From Desulfobacteraceae bacterium UBA5623 (GTDB lineage Bacteria > Desulfobacterota > DSM-4660 > Desulfatiglandales > Desulfatiglandaceae), in contig DIKH01000446.1 of assembly GCA_002424495.1 (NCBI GenBank), forward strand, positions 1 to 15,015: a stretch of DNA of 15,015 bases. Reading direction: 5' to 3'. The position numbers were made by a program, and so were the translations under genes. Positions 6,901 through 13,278 of the stretch are shown piece by piece (position 1 is the first letter of the stretch; each line of letters opens with the position of its first letter). The notes below the pieces were generated by a model, which worked only from the letters and a program-made list of their open reading frames with translations, was not told the origin of the DNA and made no database searches.

Positions 6901-7887
6901 TTATTTTGGTGCTATTATAGTGCGTAGCATCATCATCAAACGATCACCCTGTGGGGTAAGCGACCAAAATAAATCCATTCTGCCCCCAACCGTTTCAGAA
7001 TATTTTATATATATGAGTCCAAGAGCCTTCAATTGTATTGATATCGTCTGAAATTCCTGATCATCGATCTGATGAGAGAAACCTTCCTTTCTTAATATGT
7101 TCACCAAGGTATTGGTCAGCTGAGTTTTGACGTGGTCAGCATTCGGGAACTGTAGCAAATATGGGGCGATATATGCGAATATTTCACTCCAAGTTAGAGT
7201 TTTTTGCCAATTCTCAAAGCCACTCCTGCCTGACGATTTTCCATGTATAGTGAACTTAACATCCAGATCGGCTAACCCTTCCACCTTCTCCAATGGTTGC
7301 TGTTCTATTTCTTTTATTCTTACGTTAAGAAGATTATTCTCTTTTCGTAACTCATTTAATTCAGACAGGAGATCTGTATTAGCAACTGCGTTCGCGCGAA
7401 CCCACCCGACAGCAGGAAACATCTTAATGGTTTTTGAAAGACTAAGGGCAACCAAGCCTGGTAGATCTTTTGCTTGGGTCCAATATTTAACTAGGCGACC
7501 GGCGGTTATTTTTTCTCGAAACACGTTAAGTCTAGTTCTTAACTCAGGGTCGATATCAGACTTCCCAACTTCAATTGAATCAGGTTTCTCGTGTAGCAAT
7601 GCAACGACCTTCAGCCCCTTTTCTACGGCATAGTCATATTCTTTTTCTGTGTAACTGACACCATCTGCGGTTGTGGAGCCATAACGACCGCCGATAATGA
7701 CCATGTAATAGTCGCAGTCATCTATGACCCGTTTGATGAAATGCCATTGTTCTTCATCCGCAGCAGGGAATAACTCCATTCCCGCAGGAATGCAATCCAT
7801 CTCCATCAGCGCCTGAATAACGTGCTGCCTTTCTTGTTTCAGGTCTGCATAAGTGGAGCTAACAAAGACTTGGTAACGTTTGTCCAT
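6901..7887 (-). CDS. DUF4062 domain protein, possible defence effector or sensor
   Basis: A 328-residue cytoplasmic protein running against its neighbours. The N-terminus is a clear DUF4062 domain: FVSSTYADLKQER (8-20), GMELFPAADEEQW (36-48), YMVIIGGRYGS (61-71) and SYTEKEYDYAVEKG (78-91). This fold is related to TIR-like nucleotide-binding domains and often forms the N-terminus of STAND or immune-type proteins. A coiled coil follows (about 171-199), then a C-terminal region (about 225-328) ending in a winged-helix-like stretch with the turn SLTPQGDRLM. No NTPase or NACHT domain is present, so this is a compact form. ATG at 7887 has AAGGA (minus strand, 7901-7897) nine bases upstream; the upstream TTG at 7896 is too close. 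Accessory genes often lie next to terS in satellites, so a defence role is plausible but not shown. Confidence 0.8.
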   Translation of the reverse strand: MDKRYQVFVSSTYADLKQERQHVIQALMEMDCIPAGMELFPAADEEQWHFIKRVIDDCDYYMVIIGGRYGSTTADGVSYTEKEYDYAVEKGLKVVALLHEKPDSIEVGKSDIDPELRTRLNVFREKITAGRLVKYWTQAKDLPGLVALSLSKTIKMFPAVGWVRANAVANTDLLSELNELRKENNLLNVRIKEIEQQPLEKVEGLADLDVKFTIHGKSSGRSGFENWQKTLTWSEIFAYIAPYLLQFPNADHVKTQLTNTLVNILRKEGFSHQIDDQEFQTISIQLKALGLIYIKYSETVGGRMDLFWSLTPQGDRLMMMLRTIIAPK

Positions 7888-7914
7888 TTTGTGCAATCCT
7901 TACGGCTTTTAATT

Positions 7915-7933
7915 GACGCTGTTTGAAGCTGTT
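7915..7933. repeat. 10-bp phased direct repeat GA(C/A)GCTGTT
   Basis: GACGCTGTT (7915-7923) and GAAGCTGTT (7925-7933) begin exactly ten bases apart, just upstream of the DUF4062 gene. They could be a binding site for a regulator of that gene. Chance is also possible for motifs this short. Confidence 0.25.
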
Positions 7934-7943
7934 AATATGGATC

Positions 7944-7956
7944 AGCATAAAATGCT
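7944..7956. promoter_or_regulatory. Small inverted repeat upstream of the DUF4062 gene
   Basis: AGCAT (7944-7948) and ATGCT (7952-7956) are perfect inverted copies separated by AAA, about 57 bases upstream of the DUF4062 start codon. On the minus strand the element lies where a promoter would be expected, near a weak TTTCAG/CATATT pair. An operator role is only inference. Confidence 0.25.
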
Positions 7957-7975
7957 CTGAAACCGCATAACCCGC

Positions 7976-8010
7976 AATAAAAAACCCCGCTCTTTTATAA
8001 GGAACGGGGT
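7976..8010 (-). terminator. Rho-independent terminator read on the minus strand
   Basis: ACCCCG (7984-7989) and CGGGGT (8005-8010) form a GC-rich stem that, read on the minus strand, is followed at once by TTTTTTATT. This is a textbook intrinsic terminator for leftward transcription. No minus-strand gene is visible to its right, so it either shields the DUF4062 gene from leftward read-through or is left over from a lost gene. Confidence 0.6.
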
Positions 8011-8262
8011 ATTTGTCAGCCAATCCATGTTTCCCTCCAGTCCAGCATGGTTGTACGGGATGGAACTTTTGAAACTGCCGTTCACATGTGACGCCTTACT
8101 ATCACAATTTTCATTTGGAATCTACTATGTCATGAAAACATATCAACCTAACGATTAGCAGGAAGAGCACGACAGATCCCATAGTCCCGTACAATCTACG
8201 CCTATTGATTAATATAAACGATAACGGTGGAATTAAATGTTATATACAATAAAAGATATGTA
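8011..8262. other. Intergenic stretch with no supported gene
   Basis: With its flanks this forms the 456-base gap between the leftward DUF4062 gene and the rightward recombinase gene. Apart from the terminator on its left and the promoter on its right, I see no coding signal, no tRNA, and no copy of the tRNA-Lys-like att block. If the serine recombinase acts on a site in cis, that site may lie here, but I could not define one. Confidence 0.4.
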
Positions 8263-8291
8263 TTGACATATGTCTATGGATAATGTAATTA
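8263..8291 (+). promoter_or_regulatory. Promoter of the serine recombinase with overlapping palindrome
   Basis: A perfect -35 box TTGACA (8263-8268) is followed by a 17-base spacer and -10 box TAATTA (8286-8291). The perfect 10-bp palindrome GACATATGTC (8265-8274) overlaps the -35 box, a classic position for a repressor operator. The recombinase ATG lies about 50 bases downstream, with GGAGGG at 8331-8336. Confidence 0.5.
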
Positions 8292-8343
8292 AATGCCAGT
8301 TTTCAAGGTATTCATCTATAATTGAAATTTGGAGGGCAATGAT

Positions 8344-8961
8344 ATGGGGAAAACGATATCGTATCTGCGGGTCAGCACCGATGACCAGGACACGGAAAAG
8401 AATAAGGCTGACGTCCTGAAGTTCGCCAACGATAGGGATTTTGGTAAGGTTCACTTCGTCGAGGAGAAGGTATCCGGTACGAAATCCTGGAAGAACAGAA
8501 AGATCAAGAGGATTATTGACGAGCTCGGCGAGGGTGACAAGCTGATTATCCCCGAGCTCTCCAGATTGGGCCGGTCAATGCTGGAGATCATGGAGATCCT
8601 TGCTCTCGCCAAGGAAAAGGGAATTGAGATCTACGATGTGAAAAACGGATGGGAGCTCAACGGGACCATCCAGAGCAAGGTCATGGCACTGGTCTTCAGC
8701 ATCGCGGCAGAGATCGAGAGGGACCTGATCAGCAAGAGGACCAAAGAAGGATTGAGGGCTGCCAAGGCGAAGGGCAAACTGTTGGGCAGGCCCAGGGGGC
8801 CGGGGAAATCTAAATTAGATGACCACAAAAAAGAAATCATAGCTCTCCTGAAAACGGGCTCTACACAGGTTTACATCGCAAAAAAATACAGGACCAGCCA
8901 GCCGAATCTGCACAACTGGCTGAAGAAGAATGGGCTCCAGAGTATCAAACCGGAGTTTTAG
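8344..8961 (+). CDS. Serine site-specific recombinase (resolvase/invertase family)
   Basis: A 205-residue small serine recombinase of typical length. The catalytic domain (1-about 135) has Arg9 and nucleophile Ser11 in YLRVSTDDQ, plus Arg74 and Arg77 in ELSRLGRSM, matching the gamma-delta Ser10/Arg68/Arg71 set. The dimer helix E region (about 110-140) follows, then a GRPRGPGK linker and a C-terminal HTH (about 160-197). All catalytic residues are present. I chose ATG at 8344 because GGAGGG lies seven bases before it; an in-frame TTG at 8329 precedes that site. Such enzymes resolve cointegrates or invert segments. It may belong to the same element or to a second one inserted beside it. A palindrome over its promoter suggests repression. 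Confidence 0.9.
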   Translation: MGKTISYLRVSTDDQDTEKNKADVLKFANDRDFGKVHFVEEKVSGTKSWKNRKIKRIIDELGEGDKLIIPELSRLGRSMLEIMEILALAKEKGIEIYDVKNGWELNGTIQSKVMALVFSIAAEIERDLISKRTKEGLRAAKAKGKLLGRPRGPGKSKLDDHKKEIIALLKTGSTQVYIAKKYRTSQPNLHNWLKKNGLQSIKPEF

Positions 8962-9098
8962 GTGTCATGGGTGTCGCAATTTGAGATTAAGTGTAAAGAC
9001 AACCCCGAGTCAGTGCTTCCTGCAATCTTCCTGAAATGTTGATGACCACCTTTCTCGTGTATTATGCTTCTTTTTAATCGTTAACCTGCAACATCTAA

Positions 9099-9127
9099 TT
9101 GCCATTTGATAATGGTTGCAGTATAAA
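9099..9127 (+). promoter_or_regulatory. Possible promoter for a short secreted peptide
   Basis: TTGCCA (9099-9104) and TATAAA (9122-9127) are separated by 17 bases. They lie about 37 bases upstream of a short coding frame that has a ribosome binding site and a signal-peptide-like start. The boxes are near consensus but unproven. Confidence 0.35.
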
Positions 9128-9163
9128 AAAGATCACTTATCAAAGAGGTGGGGAGATGTTTCT

Positions 9164-9313
9164 ATGCATACCATGCCTTTAAGAATCATACTTATCCTGT
9201 CTATATTTGCTTTAATCTTTCCATCTTCATTCTTATCAGGACAAAGTAAAATTATTTCATTCCAATGCCATAAGATCGATGAAATGCTTACGATGAAGAG
9301 AAAGGCAACATGA
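9164..9313 (+). CDS. Short ORF with signal-peptide-like N-terminus, possibly a remnant
   Basis: A 49-codon frame starting at ATG 9164, with AGAGGTGGGGAG just upstream (9144-9155). The N-terminus (MHTMPLRIILILSIFALIFP) has a positive charge, a long hydrophobic core and small residues after it, as in an export signal. The remaining 25 residues have no recognised domain. The frame ends at TGA 9311-9313, inside which a second start codon (ATG 9310) lies. It may be a genuine small exported peptide or the broken 5' end of a longer secreted protein. I do not recognise a family. Confidence 0.35.
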   Translation: MHTMPLRIILILSIFALIFPSSFLSGQSKIISFQCHKIDEMLTMKRKAT

Positions 9314-9478
9314 AACGATATCCACTGTTATATTATTGCCGCTACTTGCCTGGTGGGAATGTTTTGCAACTGGAATGAAGGACGGGCCAGCGAAACCAGC
9401 GGGCTGCAGATCGTCGCGAAGGTTCTGGCCACTGGGCGGATTGCTTCTTGTGAACAAGTCGTGGTTAGCGTTAGATAA
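9310..9478 (+). pseudogene. Apparent frameshifted remnant of an exported protein
   Basis: Starting at ATG 9310 the frame reads MKRYPLLYY and then stops soon after. A one-base shift near 9337 instead continues as AATCLVGMFCNWNEGRASE and onward to a stop at 9476-9478. Joined, the two frames give a credible signal peptide (basic start, hydrophobic core, small residues) and about 30 more residues. A ribosome-binding-like AGAGAAAGG precedes the start. I infer a decayed gene start; chance similarity to a signal peptide cannot be excluded, and the original product is unknown. Confidence 0.3.
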
Positions 9479-9543
9479 TGTGGTCCTGTGGCCATGTCCG
9501 GCACAGCGGGGATATGCTTCCCGGAGTATCAGGAGTAAACCAG

Positions 9544-10257
9544 ATGTCGCTGATCAGCACCTTTAAGGGATGGGTGGGAGAGACGTCCACGCAGTTTGGC
9601 ATGTGGGTCAAACTGGATGAGAAGGTTTACAAGCGATTCCACGACCTGATCCTACAGACAGAGACCGGGTCAACGCAAATTGATCATGTGTTGCTGTCCA
9701 GATTCGGCATCTTTGTGATTGAAACGAAGAACTACGAAGGCTGGATCTACGGCGGCCAGAAGCAGAGGAACTGGACGCAAAACCTATTCGGCAAGAAATT
9801 CCAGTTTCAGAACCCGCTCCATCAAAACTACAAGCACACGAAGGCCCTGTCTGAATGCCTTGAGCTTGATCATGCCAAGATCCACTCCATCATCTTCTTC
9901 GCCGGTGATGCGGATCTCAAAGGTCAGTTCCCCCCCAATGTGATGAGCCAAGGGCTATCCGCCTATATCAAGGGTTTCCAATCTGTGATTTTCTCCGATG
10001 TTGAGCTGGACAGATTGTACTACCGTCTGGAGCAAATCAAGGATGGGCAGACATTGTGGTCCACCCGGCAGCATGTCCAGAATCTCAAGGAGAGATACAC
10101 CAGTACCAGCCAGTGCCCGAAATGCGCAGGGGCGCTCGTTGAGAGGACCATCAAAAATGGACCCAAGGCGGGCGAAACGTTCCTGGGATGCAGCGCCTTC
10201 CCGAAGTGCAGATATAGCCAGTCTCAGGCGGGAATGCGGGGGGACATTAAATCATGA
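9544..10257 (+). CDS. NERD-domain nuclease-related protein with C-terminal zinc ribbon
   Basis: A 237-residue soluble protein. Residues about 10-125 form a NERD domain of the PD-(D/E)XK nuclease type: Gly12-Glu13, Asp47 in TQIDHVLLS, and Glu60-Thr-Lys62 in FVIETKNYEGWIYG, so the catalytic core looks complete. Residues about 190-225 form a topoisomerase-like zinc ribbon with Cys191, Cys194, Cys216 and Cys222. Family members are thought to act on DNA, but their roles are poorly known. I chose ATG at 9544 because AGGAG (9531-9535) is eight bases upstream; in-frame codons back to 9478 lack a ribosome binding site. Its TGA overlaps the ATG of the next gene. The decayed DNA upstream and recombinase nearby suggest it arrived by transfer. 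Confidence 0.85.
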   Translation: MSLISTFKGWVGETSTQFGMWVKLDEKVYKRFHDLILQTETGSTQIDHVLLSRFGIFVIETKNYEGWIYGGQKQRNWTQNLFGKKFQFQNPLHQNYKHTKALSECLELDHAKIHSIIFFAGDADLKGQFPPNVMSQGLSAYIKGFQSVIFSDVELDRLYYRLEQIKDGQTLWSTRQHVQNLKERYTSTSQCPKCAGALVERTIKNGPKAGETFLGCSAFPKCRYSQSQAGMRGDIKS

Positions 10258-11510
10258 CAGACAATGGAAATGCCATAGTCAGAAACCCCCATCGCTGGGT
10301 TGTATTTTCCGTAATCTCTCTGGTGTATTTCTTTGTCTATTTTCACCGTGTTTCAACCTCTGTTATTGCTCAAGATATTTTAATCGCCTTTGATACAAAT
10401 GCCACAGCCCTCGGTTTCATGTCTTCCATGTATTTTTATCTTTATGCCTTAGAACAGCCGCTTGTAGGGTATTATACGGATGTGCTAGGGGGCCGGCGAG
10501 TCATAGCGTATTTCACCCTGGCAGCAGCATTGGGGTGCTTTATGTTTGCCCTGGCCCCCACTATGGCATGGGCCTCGGCCGGACGTGCTCTGATAGGTAT
10601 TGGTGTAGGGGGTGTCTATGTTCCGGCGATAAAGGCTTTTTCCCAATGGTTCAGGAGTAACGAGTTTGCCACAATAATGGGGTTGCTTGTAGCAGCCGGT
10701 AATCTCGGGGCTATTGTCGCCACCACACCGTTGGCCTGGGCTGCAGACAATTGGGGATGGCGAATGAGTTTTGCTGTCATAGGATTTATCTCAATTGCTC
10801 TGGCTTTAATGGTACTGTTTTTTATGAAGGATTTCAAAGCTAAAGAGATTCCGGGCGAAATTCACCATAAACCGCGCGGAGCTGATCCCCTCAAAGCATT
10901 ATTTTTCAAACCTCTCGGTTCTCCCCAGTTTTGGATTATAGGAATGACTTTTTTCGGTGCTTACGGGATCGTGATGACATTCCAGGGACTATGGGCAACA
11001 CCATACCTGATGGCTGTGTTGAAAATAGACCGGATTGTTGCAAGCAACTTGAACATGATTATACCCATAGGATTCATTATCGGGGCCCCCCTTTTTGGCT
11101 GGTTCACCGACAGATTATATAAAAGCAAAGTTCGGGTAATAAAGTTTCTCCTTGGGATTCTGACCATAACCTGGAGCGGAATCGTCTTTGATGTGGATCT
11201 CCAAGTCATAGGAATGTCGACCATTCTTTTTTTTATGGGCGTTACCATGGGAGGAATCACAAGCCTGCTTTGGGCGCATGTAAGAGACATCACGTCTCCT
11301 GCCACGATCGGGACTTTTTCAGGCCTTATTAATCCGGCCCCCTTCTTAGGGGTTGCTGTCTTTCAGGTGTTGACGGGTTCATTACTAGATAGAGCAAGCC
11401 TTGTGAGTGGTGCATACCCTGCTGAAGCCTATGAAAGCTCTTTTATTCTTTGTTTTGTTACCAGTTGTGCCTGCCTGCTTCTTTCATTTTGTCTAAAGGA
11501 AGAAAGATAA
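10254..11510 (+). CDS. MFS transporter, 12 membrane segments
   Basis: A 418-residue inner-membrane protein of normal MFS length. The YFHR motif (29-32) ends the first membrane helix. Motif A is seen as GYYTDVLGGRR (72-82), and the GRALIGIGVGGVYVPAIK stretch (110-127) fits helix 4. A charged central loop (about 192-215) separates the halves. A second motif A copy, GWFTDRLYKSK (282-292), lies in the C-terminal half. The pattern resembles the organic-anion/sugar-acid branch of MFS carriers, but the substrate cannot be read from the sequence. Its ATG overlaps the NERD stop codon, so it may be translated from the same message, although the two functions seem unrelated. The fatty acid transporter and BKACE genes lie 384 bases downstream. 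Confidence 0.85.
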   Translation: MTDNGNAIVRNPHRWVVFSVISLVYFFVYFHRVSTSVIAQDILIAFDTNATALGFMSSMYFYLYALEQPLVGYYTDVLGGRRVIAYFTLAAALGCFMFALAPTMAWASAGRALIGIGVGGVYVPAIKAFSQWFRSNEFATIMGLLVAAGNLGAIVATTPLAWAADNWGWRMSFAVIGFISIALALMVLFFMKDFKAKEIPGEIHHKPRGADPLKALFFKPLGSPQFWIIGMTFFGAYGIVMTFQGLWATPYLMAVLKIDRIVASNLNMIIPIGFIIGAPLFGWFTDRLYKSKVRVIKFLLGILTITWSGIVFDVDLQVIGMSTILFFMGVTMGGITSLLWAHVRDITSPATIGTFSGLINPAPFLGVAVFQVLTGSLLDRASLVSGAYPAEAYESSFILCFVTSCACLLLSFCLKEER

Positions 11511-11806
11511 AGACAGACTGATATTGCTATAACGGCCTATAATAATTAATAAATAAACGTGATGCAATTAGAAAAGACACATGTTGGAGCTGCGAATTGT
11601 TGCGCGAGAAGACATGCTGAAAACTACCCTTTGCATATAAGATAAATACCGATTCATTTTTCAGACATTGTCCTATATTGACGATGGTTATTTTTTGTTA
11701 GAAAAAGACGCGGAGCTTTTGTCCATAACGGGTAATGACTCATGCGATAGCCATGCACAGCGGTTGAAGTTTTAATTATCCGCCTGACAGCAGAAAGGAG
11801 GTGAGC
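11511..11806. other. Intergenic region between MFS and AtoE-like transporter genes
   Basis: AT-rich DNA with no tRNA, repeat array or coding frame that I can support. No clear terminator follows the MFS gene and no near-consensus sigma70 promoter stands out. Control of the downstream AtoE-like/BKACE pair probably lies here or in the short leader that follows, but I could not locate a defined site. Confidence 0.4.
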
Positions 11807-11869
11807 TTGTCTCATTTATTGGAAAGAGGGGATGTTCCTTGTCATTTATTTAATTACTTAATCAAATAA
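11807..11869 (+). CDS. Possible 20-residue leader peptide ORF
   Basis: A TTG codon at 11807 sits just after an excellent ribosome binding site (AAAGGAGGTGA, 11794-11804) and opens a 20-codon frame, MSHLLERGDVPCHLFNYLIK, ending in TAA. It lies 25 bases before the AtoE-like gene. The strong Shine-Dalgarno with only a tiny frame behind it suggests a leader peptide or the start of a lost gene. There is no residue bias that would name an attenuator. Confidence 0.25.
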   Translation: MSHLLERGDVPCHLFNYLIK

Positions 11870-11894
11870 AGTTTCATTTTATGGAGGAAGCGTT

Positions 11895-13259
11895 ATGGTA
11901 CGATTACTGGGGGAGTTTTTTGCCGTTAGGATGAGGAAATGGTTGCCCGATTCACTATCATTCGCCATTATCCTCACATTTGTGGCCATGGTGATGGCTC
12001 TGATCATTACCAAAACACCGCCCCTTGCTCTTCTGGGACACTGGTATAAGGGGTTCTGGCTGTTCCTTTCTTTTTCCATGCAGATGGCTTTGATTGTTGT
12101 CCTCGGATATGCCCTGGGGACGTCACCGATTCTGCGCAAGTTCTTCGATTGGCTCAGTAAAAAAGTCAAGACACCAACAGGCGTCTACATAACCGTGTTG
12201 ATTGTGGGGGGCGCCGCATCATATCTATACTGGGGGTTTCTCGTCGCCGTCGCCGTCCTGGCCATGGAGATGGCCCGACGGGTGAAGGGTGTCGACTATC
12301 GGTTCTTGGGTGGCTGTGTATATGCCGCGTTGATGCCGACAGTATTTGGCATTTCCATTACTGCGCCACTTCTCATGAACACACCCAATAATGCCTTTAT
12401 CAAGATGGGGGCCATTGACCGAACGGTGCCCCCTTCGGAAACAATCTTCAGCAGCTACAGCCTCATTACCCTCGCCGTGACCTGCGTGGTCATCCTTGTG
12501 ACCATGTACTTGATGAGACCCAAAAAAGCCGACCCCGCATGGGACATTGCTGAAAGAATTGAGAAAGGGGAAATTGTTGTAGAAGATACAAAAGATAGTG
12601 AAAGGATCGATAGGACAAAATTGTCTCCAGCGGAAAAGGTAGATAGCTCGGTTATCCTGACAATATTTACCTGTATCTGCGGTTTTGTCTATATTGTCTA
12701 TTTCTTTTGGACAAAAGGCACTGCCGGCATTGACCTTGACAGTATCAACTTTACGTTCTTCATTTTTGGTCTAGCTTTTTGGGGACGGCCAACTTTATTT
12801 GCCCGGGCCATCATAGAAGCAGTCCGGGGGGTTGCCAGCATTATTATTCAGTTTCCCCTATATGCTGGCATCATGGGAATATTCATGTACTCGGGGATAT
12901 CCAAAGTGATTGCGACTTGGATCGTCTCCATTGCGACACCTGTAACGTTCCCTTGGTTTGCCCTTGTCACGGCTGCTGTTCTGAACATGTTTATTCCTTC
13001 CGCTGGTGGCGAGTGGATGGTGATCGGTCCGACGCTCCTTGAGGCTGGCAAAACCCTTGGCTATCCCGTGGGCAAACTCATCATGGCCTATTCCTATGGT
13101 GATATGTTAACTAACTTAATTCAACCCTTCTGGAGTCTCATTTTTATCCCAGTGCTGGCAAAGATGGCCAATGTAAGGGCGCGAGACATCATGGGTTATA
13201 CGGCTGTTCTGTGTATCGTGTGGTTTGTGGTTCTCTCGGTCCTTGTGGTTGTCTTATAA
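11895..13259 (+). CDS. Short-chain fatty acid transporter (AtoE family)
   Basis: A 454-residue inner-membrane protein with about 10-12 hydrophobic segments, matching the length of the AtoE short-chain fatty acid carrier family. Diagnostic parts are the N-terminal RKWLPDSLSFAIILT (14-28), LMNTPNNAFIK (160-170), IPSAGGEWMVIGP (367-379) and GDMLTNLIQPFW (402-413). A charged loop (about 208-250) lies mid-protein. Known members move acetoacetate or butyrate-like acids. GGAGGAAG about six bases before ATG 11895 sets the start. The BKACE gene begins 19 bases after the stop, so the two are probably one operon. Together they suggest uptake or export of a beta-keto or short-chain acid linked to the cleavage reaction; the exact substrate is unknown. 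Confidence 0.88.
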   Translation: MVRLLGEFFAVRMRKWLPDSLSFAIILTFVAMVMALIITKTPPLALLGHWYKGFWLFLSFSMQMALIVVLGYALGTSPILRKFFDWLSKKVKTPTGVYITVLIVGGAASYLYWGFLVAVAVLAMEMARRVKGVDYRFLGGCVYAALMPTVFGISITAPLLMNTPNNAFIKMGAIDRTVPPSETIFSSYSLITLAVTCVVILVTMYLMRPKKADPAWDIAERIEKGEIVVEDTKDSERIDRTKLSPAEKVDSSVILTIFTCICGFVYIVYFFWTKGTAGIDLDSINFTFFIFGLAFWGRPTLFARAIIEAVRGVASIIIQFPLYAGIMGIFMYSGISKVIATWIVSIATPVTFPWFALVTAAVLNMFIPSAGGEWMVIGPTLLEAGKTLGYPVGKLIMAYSYGDMLTNLIQPFWSLIFIPVLAKMANVRARDIMGYTAVLCIVWFVVLSVLVVVL

Positions 13260-13278
13260 AGAATTAGGAGGTATGCAT

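Noticed and set aside
6848..7051. Plus-strand frame after the TerS-like gene
   Set aside because: It overlaps the 3' end of the opposite-strand DUF4062 gene, lacks a good ribosome binding site and resembles nothing I know.
7127..7633. 168-residue plus-strand frame inside the DUF4062 gene
   Set aside because: It is antisense to a well-supported DUF4062 protein and its sequence is biased as expected for a shadow frame.
9311..9313. TGA as a possible selenocysteine codon joining the two short frames
   Set aside because: Read-through gives no known selenoprotein motif and I saw no clear SECIS-like hairpin just after it. A stop codon with an overlapping new start is simpler.
9336..9566. 76-residue frame overlapping the NERD gene start
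   Set aside because: It starts at TTG without a ribosome binding site, and its composition (Arg/Ser/Pro rich) fits a shadow of other frames.
11583..11605. Sigma54-like promoter (TTGGAGC ... GTTGC)
   Set aside because: The GG and GC elements are 14 bases apart instead of the required 10.
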